The translations under genes and the position numbers were made by a program. From Senimuribacter sp049852125 (GTDB taxonomy: Bacteria > Bacillota > Clostridia > Peptostreptococcales > Anaerovoracaceae), in the NCBI RefSeq assembly GCF_049852125.1, contig NZ_CP187532.1, positions 2,294,001 through 2,358,000 of the forward strand: a stretch of DNA of 64,000 nucleotides, written 5' to 3'. Below are positions 43,348-51,631 of the stretch, piece by piece (position 1 is the stretch's first letter; each line of letters starts with the position of its first letter). The notes beneath the pieces are model-generated. The model worked only from the letters and a program-made list of their open reading frames with translations, was not told the origin of the DNA and did not search any database.

Positions 43348-45048
43348 TTACTCAAAGTTATACACTGTTACAATTGGCTCTCTGCCCAGCGTCTTGTCAT
43401 TGAAGTATTCATACAGGCTGATTCCCAGGAAAGAACCGCTGATATTGAAAATATTACTGAATCCGTTGCCCTGCAGACAGCATGTCGCATAATAGGATCT
43501 CTGGCTGGAACGACAATGCAGATAAACCGGCACATCCTTTGGAATTTCAGAAAGTCTGCCGCGCAGCTGCCCCAGCGGAATGTTTTTGGCGCATTTCAGA
43601 TGTCCCGCTTCAAATTCTTCCGGGCTTCTTACATCGATGATGCAGGCGCCGCTCTCCGCTAAGTCACGCACTTCGTCCACATGGACCTGTTTGATCCTTC
43701 CATTGAGTACATTCAGGGCTACCAGCGCAGCCAGATTGACGACGTCCTTTGCCGTTGAGAAGGACGGCGCATAGCACAGTTCCAATTCTTTCAGATCTTC
43801 CAGTGTACCGCCCATGGTAATCATAGTCGCAATCACGTTAATTCTCTTATCTGTCTCACCGGTACCAATGGCTTGTGCGCCCAGAATTCTGCCGGTCGGC
43901 ACTTCAAAAATCAGTTTAAACACCATGTAGTTGGCGCCCGGCATAATGCCGACTTTATCTGACGGAAAAATCATCACAGAATCATAGGAAAAGCCTTCCT
44001 GCTTTGCTGTCTTTTCGTTCAGCCCCGTACACGCCGCATTGAGTCCGAACAGTTTGATACAGGATGAACCGATAAATCCTTTGTTGTTTGCAGGAATTCC
44101 ATACATATGATCCGCCGCCGCTCTTGCCTGACGCTGCGCAGGTCCTGCCAGCGCAATTCTGCCCGGTTTATGAGTCAGGCTGTTAAAGGATTCGATGGCG
44201 TCTCCTACCGCGTAAATATCCGGATCGGTGGTCTGATAGTTGTGATTGACCTTGATGCCTCTGCTGTCTCCGATTGCAAGTCCCGCTTTTTCGGCAAGCT
44301 CCGTCTCCGGTGCAACGCCAACTGCCATAATAACCGCATCTGCTTCAATGCTGAATGTCTCACCGTTTTTTACCGCCGTCACGGTTCCGCTCTCTATGGC
44401 TGTCACCGAAGATTCCAAATACAGGTCGATGCCATGATCATCCAATTCTTTGTGCAGAATCTGCACCATATCATAGTCATACGGCGCCATAATCTGCCCG
44501 GTTCCCTCAATAACAGATACCTGTTTTCCAGCTTCACGCAGATTCTCAGCTGTCTCAATGCCGATAAAGCCGCCGCCGACTACCGCAACCTTTTTCATTT
44601 CAGCAGCGTCCAAATAGGTCTTCAGTCTGCTGATATCTGTCACGTTTCTGATGGTAAACACATTGCTTCCGTCGATGCCTTTGATGCTCTTCGGCATGAC
44701 AGGCTTTGCCCCTGGAGAAAGAACCAGCTTATCATAACTTTCCTCAAAAGCTTCTCCCGTGTTCAGGTTTTTCACCGTTACAGTCTTTCTGTCGCGATTA
44801 ATCGCTGTCACCTCATGTCTCGTATATACATCTATATCATGATTGTTCTTGAAATCTTCTGGAAACATCATAATCAGGTCTTCATCAGAGCCTACAACGC
44901 CTCCGAGATAGTAAGGGAGAGAGCAATTGGAAAAGGAAACATGTGCCCCTCTCTCAAAAATGACAATCTCTGCTTTTGCATCCAATCTGCGCGTCCTTGC
45001 AGCCGCAGACGCACCGCCGGCTACACCGCCTACAACAACCAATTTCAT
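43348..45048 (-). CDS. CoA-disulfide reductase-like flavoprotein with C-terminal rhodanese domain
   Basis: ATG at 45048 (MKLVVVGGVAGGASAAARTRRLD) is chosen over the longer frame to 45072. Residues 1-450 form the FAD/NAD oxidoreductase of the CoADR family, with the single active-site cysteine in SFSNCSLPYYLGG (Cys42), an NAD fold VAVVGGGFIGIETAENLREAG and YAVGDAIE. Residues about 460-560 are a rhodanese domain with the active cysteine in YLHCRSSQRSYYA. CoADR-rhodanese fusions reduce CoA disulfide, persulfides or polysulfide with NAD(P)H. It is monocistronic and divergent from the C_GCAxxG_C_C gene. Confidence 0.92.
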   Translation of the reverse strand: MKLVVVGGVAGGASAAARTRRLDAKAEIVIFERGAHVSFSNCSLPYYLGGVVGSDEDLIMMFPEDFKNNHDIDVYTRHEVTAINRDRKTVTVKNLNTGEAFEESYDKLVLSPGAKPVMPKSIKGIDGSNVFTIRNVTDISRLKTYLDAAEMKKVAVVGGGFIGIETAENLREAGKQVSVIEGTGQIMAPYDYDMVQILHKELDDHGIDLYLESSVTAIESGTVTAVKNGETFSIEADAVIMAVGVAPETELAEKAGLAIGDSRGIKVNHNYQTTDPDIYAVGDAIESFNSLTHKPGRIALAGPAQRQARAAADHMYGIPANNKGFIGSSCIKLFGLNAACTGLNEKTAKQEGFSYDSVMIFPSDKVGIMPGANYMVFKLIFEVPTGRILGAQAIGTGETDKRINVIATMITMGGTLEDLKELELCYAPSFSTAKDVVNLAALVALNVLNGRIKQVHVDEVRDLAESGACIIDVRSPEEFEAGHLKCAKNIPLGQLRGRLSEIPKDVPVYLHCRSSQRSYYATCCLQGNGFSNIFNISGSFLGISLYEYFNDKTLGREPIVTVYNFE

Positions 45049-45160
45049 AAGAATTCTCCTTTCAAAGTACACAAATACTCAATCATAATAATTTTATCAC
45101 TTCAAAATCCGCATTTCAATTTATTGATTTGCTGATTATCTTGTCATGACGACGGATCTC

Positions 45161-45189
45161 TTGTTTTTTTCTCACTTTTCAGCTAAAAT
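45161..45189 (+). promoter_or_regulatory. Promoter of the C_GCAxxG_C_C / DUF2284 pair
   Basis: TTGTTT (45161-45166), 17 bp and TAAAAT (45184-45189) point into the gene at 45234, which has the ribosome binding site GAGAGGAG. Confidence 0.6.
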
Positions 45190-45233
45190 ATTTCTAACGT
45201 ACTACATCGTGGAAACTGAGAGGAGTTATTATC

Positions 45234-45767
45234 ATGCAAGATTATACAAAATTACCGCAGGAAGAAAAAGAAGCGTTAGTCAGAAAAGCGATGAACGTCG
45301 GCATCCAGACGGAAACTGACTACGGCAACTGTATTCAAAGTATGCTCAACGGACTTTATTCCGCATTTCCTGACTTTGGCATCACTGAAGACATGTTAAA
45401 AGCATGTTTTGGAATTGCCGGAGGCTGTGGCTGCTGCCTGGAGGGCACCTGCGGCGCACTTAACGCGGCGGCGTGGGCAATCAGCATCTGCTACGGTCGT
45501 CCCATTGATGATTTGGGCGGCGACTACGACGCCTGCCATGCGATGGTCAGAGAAGTTGCTGATACCTTCCGCAACGAATACGGCGGCATTCTCTGCAAAG
45601 ACGTCATGATTCACACCATGGGAGATGTTTATGACTGGAAAACACCGGAAGGTGATCAGGGATACATGGATCATAATGGCACACACCACTGCGCTACTGC
45701 AGTTGCGTTCTGCGCGGAGATCATCGCAAGAATGATTGTAGAAGGAAAACTAAAACATGAAGCATAA
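45234..45767 (+). CDS. C_GCAxxG_C_C family protein (putative redox-active)
   Basis: The 177-residue protein holds the family's spaced cysteines: GNCIQSML, FGIAGGCGCCLEGTCGALNAAAW and later CKDVMIHT and HHCATAV. The family is abundant in anaerobes and is thought to be redox-active or metal-binding, without a proven reaction. In this copy the central motif reads GGCGCCLEGTCGAL, richer in cysteine than the consensus. It overlaps the DUF2284 gene by 11 bp. Confidence 0.85.
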   Translation: MQDYTKLPQEEKEALVRKAMNVGIQTETDYGNCIQSMLNGLYSAFPDFGITEDMLKACFGIAGGCGCCLEGTCGALNAAAWAISICYGRPIDDLGGDYDACHAMVREVADTFRNEYGGILCKDVMIHTMGDVYDWKTPEGDQGYMDHNGTHHCATAVAFCAEIIARMIVEGKLKHEA

Positions 45768-46290
45768 AATCGAACGATTTGAAACCACCATTCCTGTCAG
45801 CGAACTTTTGGAACAGTATTTTGATTTTACACTGACCCACAGTAAATGCAGTCAGTGCCCCGGCTATCAGAAAACCTGGTCTTGTCCTGACTTTGACTTT
45901 GATCCGGCTGACTTCTGGAGCCAATTTTCGCAGTTCCATCTGATTGTGGACCGCGTTTCCTGTGCGTCAGCTCCAACCGCGGAAGATGCACAGAACTGGC
46001 TTTTCGCAGAAAAGACACGATTCGATGCAGAAATGCGACAGCTGGAACAACAGTCTCCCGGCAGTTACGGACTGGCAGCCCAGGAATGTGTTGCCTGCAA
46101 AAAATGCGCCCGCCTTTCAGGTCACCCTTGCGTGCATCCTGAAATCATGCGCTATGGGCTGGAATCCATTGGCATCCTTGCTGTCAAGCTGATAGAAGAT
46201 AAATTCGGCTTTTCCGCCCAGTGGTCAGACGGCGTTTCTGTCCCTGATTACTATCTGCTGATTGGCGGTGTTATTCTAAAAAATAAGTAG
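45757..46290 (+). CDS. DUF2284 predicted metal-binding protein
   Basis: The 177-residue protein has cysteine groups KCSQCPGYQKTWSCPDF and ECVACKKCARLSGHPCVHPE, which suit an iron-sulfur or zinc site. The function of DUF2284 is unknown; members occur next to corrinoid and redox genes in anaerobes. It is co-transcribed with the preceding C_GCAxxG_C_C gene and followed by a terminator. Confidence 0.88.
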   Translation: MKHKIERFETTIPVSELLEQYFDFTLTHSKCSQCPGYQKTWSCPDFDFDPADFWSQFSQFHLIVDRVSCASAPTAEDAQNWLFAEKTRFDAEMRQLEQQSPGSYGLAAQECVACKKCARLSGHPCVHPEIMRYGLESIGILAVKLIEDKFGFSAQWSDGVSVPDYYLLIGGVILKNK

Positions 46291-46317
46291 GGGTTGTCTA
46301 TAGCCCCTACTCTCTTT
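46287..46317 (+). terminator. Terminator after DUF2284
   Basis: GTAGGGG (46287-46293) pairs with CCCCTAC (46304-46310), followed by TCTCTTTT. The DUF2284 stop codon overlaps the first arm. Confidence 0.85.
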
Positions 46318-46354
46318 TAAAGTTCATATGTCTTATTGCTTTATGATATTTCGC

Positions 46355-46657
46355 TTATCCGTTCAGCTTATCTGCAGCCTCTGCCCCTGTCATGCCTACT
46401 TCAACGCCTAAAGCAGCGGCTTCCGGCGTTACGCTTTTCACCGGATTTGCCAAAATCTCCTCAAACGTACTTCCACCTATAACTGCCGCGGCGTCATTGA
46501 CTACCTCGGCTGTATTTGTGTTCAGATATCCGCACATGATATATCCCTTCTTGCATAGCAATACCAGCATGTTTGGATGTCCCTCTCCTCCCGGAGCTAC
46601 AATGCGCAGCCCTTGCACCGGCCTTTCATTTACATTTAGCATTTCAATTTGAATCAT
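46355..46657 (-). CDS. DUF1805 (YunC-like) protein
   Basis: A 100-residue protein: MIQIEMLNVNERPVQGLRIVAPGGEGHPNMLVLLCKKGYIMCGYLN, with AAAVIGGSTFEEILANPV. This is the YunC/DUF1805 pattern; the structure of YunC is known but its function is not. It lies 80 bp after the oxidoreductase beta-subunit gene and could be read from the same transcript. Confidence 0.88.
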   Translation of the reverse strand: MIQIEMLNVNERPVQGLRIVAPGGEGHPNMLVLLCKKGYIMCGYLNTNTAEVVNDAAAVIGGSTFEEILANPVKSVTPEAAALGVEVGMTGAEAADKLNG

Positions 46658-46736
46658 GACTACTCATCTTCCTTTCTGATTTCTGCTTTTATTATATGCT
46701 TGAATTACCCGTTTGTCCAGGTGTTTACCAAACCGT

Positions 46737-47669
46737 TTAAAGATCACATCGCTGTTTCAGTTTTTCCCACTGAGCGTCTACATAATTCTGAGCGTCTTCG
46801 ATCATCCACTCGTTGCCCTTTGCAAACATATGCTTAAATCTTCCCTGTTTTTCCAGAAAGCGCTCTACCGGCAATTTTTTTGCAGGTTCATAGGTCAACC
46901 GCCATACGCCGTTTTCCACCTCGTATAAAGGCCATACACAAGTCTCTACCGCTAGCTTGCAGATTTCTGCCAAATCTTCCATTTCATAACGCCAGCCTCT
47001 TGGACACGGCGACAGAATATTGAGGAAACAAGGTCCCTCTGTATAAATCGCCTTATGCGCTTTAGTATGCAGATCGCGAAAATCACCCAGAAACGTTGTC
47101 TGTGCCGCATAAGGTACTCCGTGAGCCGCAATAATCTCAGTCAGATTTTTTTTGTTCTGTACTTTTCCGTACGACTGCGTTCCTACCGGCGTTGTCGTCG
47201 CGTCAGCAAAACGGGGAGTCGCTGATGACCTCTGAATACCGGTATTCATATATGCCTCATTGTCATAGCAAACATAAACCATATCATGTCCCCGCTCCAT
47301 AGCGCCGGACAGAGACTGAAATCCAATATCGTAGGTACCGCCATCGCCGCCAAAGCAGATAAACTTATAATTATCTTTAATTTTCCCTTTCTTCTTCAGG
47401 ACATGATATGCTGTTTCCACGCCGCCGGTCATAGCGGCCGCATTTTCAAAAGCGCTGTGAATATAGCTATCTTCATAAGAAGTATACGGATACATATATG
47501 TAGAAACCTCCAAGCAGCTTGTCGCGTTAGATACAACCGCTTTATCGCCTTCTTCCAGCGCGCGCAGCACACCGTTTACCGCAACGCCTGCACCACAGCC
47601 GGCACAAAGTCTATGTCCCGGGGCGAATCTTCCCTTCTTTTCTAATTCTCTTTTTAAACTGTAGCTCAT
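46737..47669 (-). CDS. 2-Oxoacid:ferredoxin oxidoreductase, beta (TPP) subunit
   Basis: The 310-residue protein has the TPP-binding GGDGGTYDIGFQSLSGAMERG, four-subunit-type CAGCGAGVAVNGVL with cluster cysteines (further Cys at SCLE and SPCPRGW) and YMNTGIQRS. It binds thiamine diphosphate and one [4Fe-4S] cluster. It overlaps the alpha gene by 4 bp. Pyruvate and 2-oxoisovalerate enzymes are hard to separate by sequence; the Ile-type T-box of the operon favours a branched-chain or 2-oxobutyrate role. Confidence 0.9.
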   Translation of the reverse strand: MSYSLKRELEKKGRFAPGHRLCAGCGAGVAVNGVLRALEEGDKAVVSNATSCLEVSTYMYPYTSYEDSYIHSAFENAAAMTGGVETAYHVLKKKGKIKDNYKFICFGGDGGTYDIGFQSLSGAMERGHDMVYVCYDNEAYMNTGIQRSSATPRFADATTTPVGTQSYGKVQNKKNLTEIIAAHGVPYAAQTTFLGDFRDLHTKAHKAIYTEGPCFLNILSPCPRGWRYEMEDLAEICKLAVETCVWPLYEVENGVWRLTYEPAKKLPVERFLEKQGRFKHMFAKGNEWMIEDAQNYVDAQWEKLKQRCDL

Positions 47670-48856
47670 CTCTGCTCCTCCAAATCTCTCACGCCAATGT
47701 GTCTGTATACTTCTCCCACTTGGTCGCTTTCAGCCATTTGCTCCAAGGCTCTGAAAATTTCTTCAAAAGTATTCACGGTAACATCCCTACCACCCAAACC
47801 GTAAACGTAATTGACAGCTAACGGTCTTTGCGGTAAATCATAAAGAGCGCTTCTGGTTTCAGCAAAAACCGGTCCTCCGCAAGCAGAAAAGCTTTCACAC
47901 TTATCCATAACAGCCACAGCTTTAACCTTGGATAAAGCTTCTGCAAGTTCCTCCATCGGGAACGGACGAAAAACTCTCAATTTAATCAGTCCTACTCTTT
48001 TGCCCTGCTCACGCAGCTCGTCTACAGCATCTTTGCCTGTGCCGGCAGAAGATCCAATAACAACTACCGCTGTCTCTGCATCCTCCATTCTATATTCCTC
48101 AAAGAATCCATATTTTCTGCCGGATACTTTTTCGTACGCTTTTCCTACCTCCAGAATACGTTTTTTTGCATCCTTCATAGCCTCTGCCTGCGCCTTTTTG
48201 ATCTCCATATAGTACGGTGACACGCCGTAAGGTCCTACTGCTAACGGATTTTCTGCTTTTAACAAATAATTCTCCGGCTCATACTCTCCCACAAAGTCCT
48301 TCACGTCGGCATCATCCAGAAGTTCGATGTTTTCTACCGCATGGCTGGTGATAAAGCCGTCCTGACAAATCATAATCGGCAATCTGCAATGCTCGGATAT
48401 AGGCATAGCCTGAATATAGTTATCATAGGCCTCCTGGTTATTCTCTGCATAGATTTGTATCCATCCTGTATCGCGACATCCCATAGAGTCTGAGTGATCG
48501 CAATTGATGTTAATCGGACCGGTTAGAGCACGGTTAACTACAGCCATGGTAATAGGCAACCGGCTGGAGGCGGCTACATATAACAGCTCCCACATAAGCG
48601 CCAAACCTGCGGAGGAGGTTGCTGTAATAGCCCTTGCGCCTGCCGCTGACGCACCGATGCAGGTAGACATAGCCGAGTGTTCAGATTCCACTGCTACGAA
48701 CTCCGTCTCTACCTTCCCGTCAGCAATATATTTAGAAAAATACTGAGGAATTTCCGTTGATGGCGTAATTGGAAATGCGCCCATCACATCCGGATTGATC
48801 TGCCGCATTGCATATGCAATAGCCTCATTACCACTCATCCTATCTTTTACAGTCAT
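47666..48856 (-). CDS. 2-Oxoacid:ferredoxin oxidoreductase, alpha subunit
   Basis: The 396-residue protein reads MSGNEAIAYAMRQINPDVMGAFPITPSTEIPQYF, ESEHSAMSTCIGASAAGARAITATSSAGLALMWELLY and NINCDHSDSMGCRDTGWIQIYAENNQEAYD, characteristic of the PorA/VorB subunit. It builds the TPP site with the beta subunit and binds CoA. One base separates it from the delta gene. Same substrate caveat as for beta. Confidence 0.92.
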   Translation of the reverse strand: MTVKDRMSGNEAIAYAMRQINPDVMGAFPITPSTEIPQYFSKYIADGKVETEFVAVESEHSAMSTCIGASAAGARAITATSSAGLALMWELLYVAASSRLPITMAVVNRALTGPININCDHSDSMGCRDTGWIQIYAENNQEAYDNYIQAMPISEHCRLPIMICQDGFITSHAVENIELLDDADVKDFVGEYEPENYLLKAENPLAVGPYGVSPYYMEIKKAQAEAMKDAKKRILEVGKAYEKVSGRKYGFFEEYRMEDAETAVVVIGSSAGTGKDAVDELREQGKRVGLIKLRVFRPFPMEELAEALSKVKAVAVMDKCESFSACGGPVFAETRSALYDLPQRPLAVNYVYGLGGRDVTVNTFEEIFRALEQMAESDQVGEVYRHIGVRDLEEQR

Positions 48857-49213
48857 CTACTTTTCCTCCTTTCCCATGGTAATCGCACCGAACGGACATA
48901 CCTTTGCGCAAATACCGCATCCTTTACAATGATATAAGTCTGTTTCCTGTCTGCGTCCATCCTTAACAGGAATTGAAACATCTGGACAAAAAGGTACGCA
49001 AAGCATGCAGTGCTTACATTTTTCAGAATTGAAAAATGGGGTTAATATTCTCCATTCTCCTGTATTAACTAATCTGGATGTGCCCGGCTCATAGATCTCT
49101 GCTCCACAGGTCAATTCCTGCCAGGCGCTATGTTCATTGATATTCTTCGCTGATCTCATTACTGACTTCCTTTCTAAAACTTTCGCATTTTTACGCATGT
49201 CTTTCGTCCTCAA
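48857..49213 (-). CDS. 2-Oxoacid:ferredoxin oxidoreductase, delta (ferredoxin) subunit
   Basis: The 118-residue protein carries two [4Fe-4S] motifs, CKHCMLCVPFCP and CKGCGICAKVCP, after a 60-residue N-terminal part with EIYEPGTSRLVNTGEWRI typical of the delta subunit. It passes electrons to external ferredoxin. It overlaps the gamma gene by 4 bp. Confidence 0.93.
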   Translation of the reverse strand: MRTKDMRKNAKVLERKSVMRSAKNINEHSAWQELTCGAEIYEPGTSRLVNTGEWRILTPFFNSEKCKHCMLCVPFCPDVSIPVKDGRRQETDLYHCKGCGICAKVCPFGAITMGKEEK

Positions 49214-49797
49214 TCTACCTTAACCTGATCCATGGACATTTTCAAAGCCTTCATATTGCCATCAATAACATCCGGCTTTGACGCGAATTTATGTTTAAAA
49301 GATTCTTCCATATCCTGAAGAAATTTCTCCTTCTCTACTACCTGACTGATTTTTACTATAGCTGCCAGCATCGGCGTATTCGGAAAATTCTTGCCTAAAG
49401 TCGCAACAGAAATCTTCTCTGCATCTACAGTACAAATCCTACCTTCATATCCCGATAACAAAGGTCTCAATTCTGATGGCTCTTTACTACTGTTGATAAT
49501 AATCGCTCCTTCTTTCGAAAGCCCTGCGGTCACATCCACCGTATGCAGCAAGGTCTCATCTACAACAACTACATAATCAGGTTCATAAATATTGGAATGT
49601 ACTCTGTTTTTTCCATCTGAAATTCTGTTATATGCTGTAATCGGCGCTCCCATTCTCTCTGGTCCATATTCTGGAAATCCCTGCACCTGCTTACCTGAAC
49701 TGAAGGCTACGTCTGCTAGAAGCAGGCATGCCGTCTTAGCGCCTTGTCCTCCTCGGCCATGCCATCTGATTTCCACTGTATTCTTATCCATTTGCAT
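49210..49797 (-). CDS. 2-Oxoacid:ferredoxin oxidoreductase, gamma subunit
   Basis: The 195-residue protein starts MQMDKNTVEIRWHGRGGQGAKTACLLLADVAF and includes AFSSGKQVQGFPEYGPERMGAPITAYNRIS, the gamma-subunit pattern. AGGAGG precedes the start. It is the first gene of the four-gene operon, 37 bp after the tandem-repeat array and about 550 bp after the T-box terminator. Confidence 0.93.
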   Translation of the reverse strand: MQMDKNTVEIRWHGRGGQGAKTACLLLADVAFSSGKQVQGFPEYGPERMGAPITAYNRISDGKNRVHSNIYEPDYVVVVDETLLHTVDVTAGLSKEGAIIINSSKEPSELRPLLSGYEGRICTVDAEKISVATLGKNFPNTPMLAAIVKISQVVEKEKFLQDMEESFKHKFASKPDVIDGNMKALKMSMDQVKVD

Positions 49798-49833
49798 CGA
49801 TTTTCCTCCTACTTTTATTTTTTGATCTAACGT

Positions 49834-50340
49834 CTTCGCTATCGCTCGCTTTCACCGGGTTAGGTTCTCGCCCTAGCTTGCTGCCAATCGCACTTCGCGT
49901 CTCCTCTCGTTCTCTTGGGCAAGCCTCGCGTTTGACCTACCTACGCTTCAACCTTCGCTATCGCTCGCTTTCACCGGGTTAGGCTCTCGCCGTAGCTTGC
50001 TGCCAATCGCACTTCGCGTCTCCTCTCGTCCTCTTGGGCAAGCCTCGCGTTTGACCTACCTACGCTTCAACCTTCGCTATCGCTCGCTTTCACCGGGTTA
50101 GGTTCTCGCCGTAGCTTGCTGCCAATCGCACTTCGCGTCTCCTCTCGTCCTCTTGGGCAAGCCTCGCGTTTGACCTACCTACGCTTCAACCTTCGCTATC
50201 GCTCGCTTTCACCGGGTTAGGCTCTCGCCGTAGCTTGCTGCCAATCGCACTTCGCGTCTCCTCTCGTCCTCTTGGGCAAGCCTCGCGTTTGACCTACCTA
50301 CGCTTCAACCTTCGCTATCGCTCGCTTTCACCGGGTTAGG
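49834..50340. repeat. Four tandem 119-bp repeats plus a partial copy in the operon leader
   Basis: Copies begin at 49834, 49953, 50072 and 50191 with CTTCGCTATCGCTCGC, and a fifth partial copy runs 50310-50340. They differ by only a few substitutions (for example ...CTCGCCC versus ...CTCGCCG in copy 1), so the array is recent or homogenised. The unit is not a multiple of three and contains no open frame. On the mRNA strand it is purine-rich and full of GCGA words. It is clearly more GC-rich than its surroundings. It lies between the T-box terminator and the first structural gene, so readthrough transcripts would contain it. Confidence 0.95.
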
Positions 50341-50344
50341 TCAT

Positions 50345-50614
50345 AAAAAAAACCGTCCTGTATCAGGACGGAGATAAAACAATCTTCGCTAAACCACCTG
50401 CTACAACATACCATCATATGTTCTTCCGATTACGGGGAAGGCCCGTCAAAACTTACTCGGCTGTCATAGTCTATGCCTTTCAGTCCTGCAACTCAGGAGT
50501 GATTTTCAATATACATCTACATTCAGTGCCGGGCTCACACCATCCCCGGTTCGCTGGAACCTTTTCCACGTAAATTTACTGTCTCCGTCAAAGTCTTTGG
50601 CTTGCTATTCAATT
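50345..50614 (-). promoter_or_regulatory. T-box leader, isoleucine specifier (AUC)
   Basis: The minus-strand RNA has a Stem I distal hairpin (CCGGGG...GGTGTGAGCCCGG, near 50555-50530), and then GAAAATCACTCCTGAG (50507-50492). Aligned on the known glyQS leader GAAAGGCATTCTTGAG, the specifier triplet is ATC (50503-50501), isoleucine. The T-box word AGGTGGTTTAGCG (50399-50387) includes TGGT, which pairs with ACCA of tRNA-Ile. An intrinsic terminator CCGTCCTG/CAGGACGG (50371-50353) with eight T residues follows. Uncharged tRNA-Ile should permit readthrough into the oxidoreductase operon. AGGTGGTTTAGCG departs from the consensus AGGGTGGNACCGCG at several bases. Confidence 0.85.
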
Positions 50615-50620
50615 AAGAGT

Positions 50621-50649
50621 ATCTTACTACTTTAAAATTCCAATGTCAA
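50621..50649 (-). promoter_or_regulatory. Promoter of the T-box / oxidoreductase operon
   Basis: TTGACA (50649-50644), 17 bp and TAAGAT (50626-50621) on the minus strand; transcription should start near 50614, at the 5' end of the T-box. Confidence 0.8.
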
Positions 50650-50776
50650 CAGTTTTTTTGTGCGTTTTTACAAATATTTTCTTCAATATTAGGATGCACG
50701 CACATTATATCTTTCCTTTATCAAAACGCTTAGCATCCTCTCATACCCGGTTAAGGGAATCCTTATTCTCACTCAA

Positions 50777-50993
50777 ATTCCCTTAAACTATCCAACTCTG
50801 AGTTTAAGGTTTCGTTCTCTTTTCAACAATTCCCTTAAACTATCCAACTCTGAGTTTAAGGTTTCGTTCTCTTTTCAACAATTCCCTTAAACTATCCAAC
50901 CCTGAGTTTAAGGTTTCGTTCTCTTTTCAACAATTCCCTTAAACTATCCAACTCTGAGTTTAAGGTTTCGCCCTCTTTTCGGCAATTCCCTTA
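50777..50993. repeat. Four 52-bp tandem repeats, each a hairpin
   Basis: ATTCCCTTAAACT recurs at 50777, 50829, 50881 and 50933, with a truncated fifth copy at 50985. Every unit holds CCTTAAACT and AGTTTAAGG, a perfect 9-bp inverted repeat with an 11-12-base loop. The copies are almost identical. The linkers are also repeated, which rules out a CRISPR array. There is no gene in 50650-51039; a short CAGCAA-type triplet run follows at 51006-51035. Confidence 0.92.
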
Positions 50994-51039
50994 AATTCAC
51001 CATTGAGACAGCAGCAACAGCAGCAACAACAGCGCTTTT

Positions 51040-51618
51040 TTAAAACATATCTTCGATCTCCTTTACTGCAGCGTCCATAATTGCTTCTGCATCGTAACCT
51101 GCGATATCCAGCATATCTGCTTTGATGCACCGTGTCTCATCAATTCCAGTCATATCCGCGATTGCGCGCATGTAATCATAGCCATAGTTTTTATCGCCGA
51201 TAGCCCCTCCCGCCGTTGTAATATAGATCATCCTCTTTCCACGGCAAAGCCCGACAAAACCCTGGTCCGTAGCCCTAAAGGTTAAATCGGCCACCATAAT
51301 ATTTTCAATATACACTTTCAAAATCGCGGCAAAAGACAAATCCCAGTAAGGCGTACCGATAATAATATAATCTGCCGACTGGTACTGACGAGCCAAATCA
51401 AACATAGGCTGATCAAAATCCTTCCGTCGAATATAGCCGTCCCGTTCTTCTAATTCATCCTCTGTATGAGACTGTACCACTCCTCTGCGCAGCGTAACAG
51501 TTTCCAACACTGCCTCCGGATGCGCTTTCATAAACAACCCAATATACGTATTGCAAAGCTTCTTTGTCCTGGATTGCCGGTCGCGGATACAGGCATCTAA
51601 AAACAATACTTTTTCCAT
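51040..51618 (-). CDS. FMN-dependent NADH-azoreductase/flavodoxin-like reductase
   Basis: The 192-residue flavodoxin-fold protein starts MEKVLFLDACIRDRQSRTKKLCNTY and has ADYIIIGTPYWDLSFAAILKVYIENI and the second flavin loop ITTAGGAIG. The AzoR/NQO-like family reduces quinones, azo compounds or nitro groups with NAD(P)H. The family usually has NPMYNFS where this reads TPYWDLS. It lies 13 bp downstream of the PC4-like gene. Confidence 0.85.
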   Translation of the reverse strand: MEKVLFLDACIRDRQSRTKKLCNTYIGLFMKAHPEAVLETVTLRRGVVQSHTEDELEERDGYIRRKDFDQPMFDLARQYQSADYIIIGTPYWDLSFAAILKVYIENIMVADLTFRATDQGFVGLCRGKRMIYITTAGGAIGDKNYGYDYMRAIADMTGIDETRCIKADMLDIAGYDAEAIMDAAVKEIEDMF

Positions 51619-51631
51619 AAACCAACACCTC

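Noticed and set aside
43241..43492. Plus-strand 83-codon frame after the nhaC promoter
   Set aside because: Half of it is antisense to the CoA-disulfide reductase gene and it lacks a ribosome binding site.
49834..50340. 119-bp repeats as a CRISPR array or as repeated protein units
   Set aside because: Units adjoin without unique spacers, are far longer than CRISPR repeats, and 119 bp is not a codon multiple; all frames are closed.
50777..50993. 52-bp repeats as a CRISPR array
   Set aside because: The stretches between hairpins are themselves identical, so there are no spacers.
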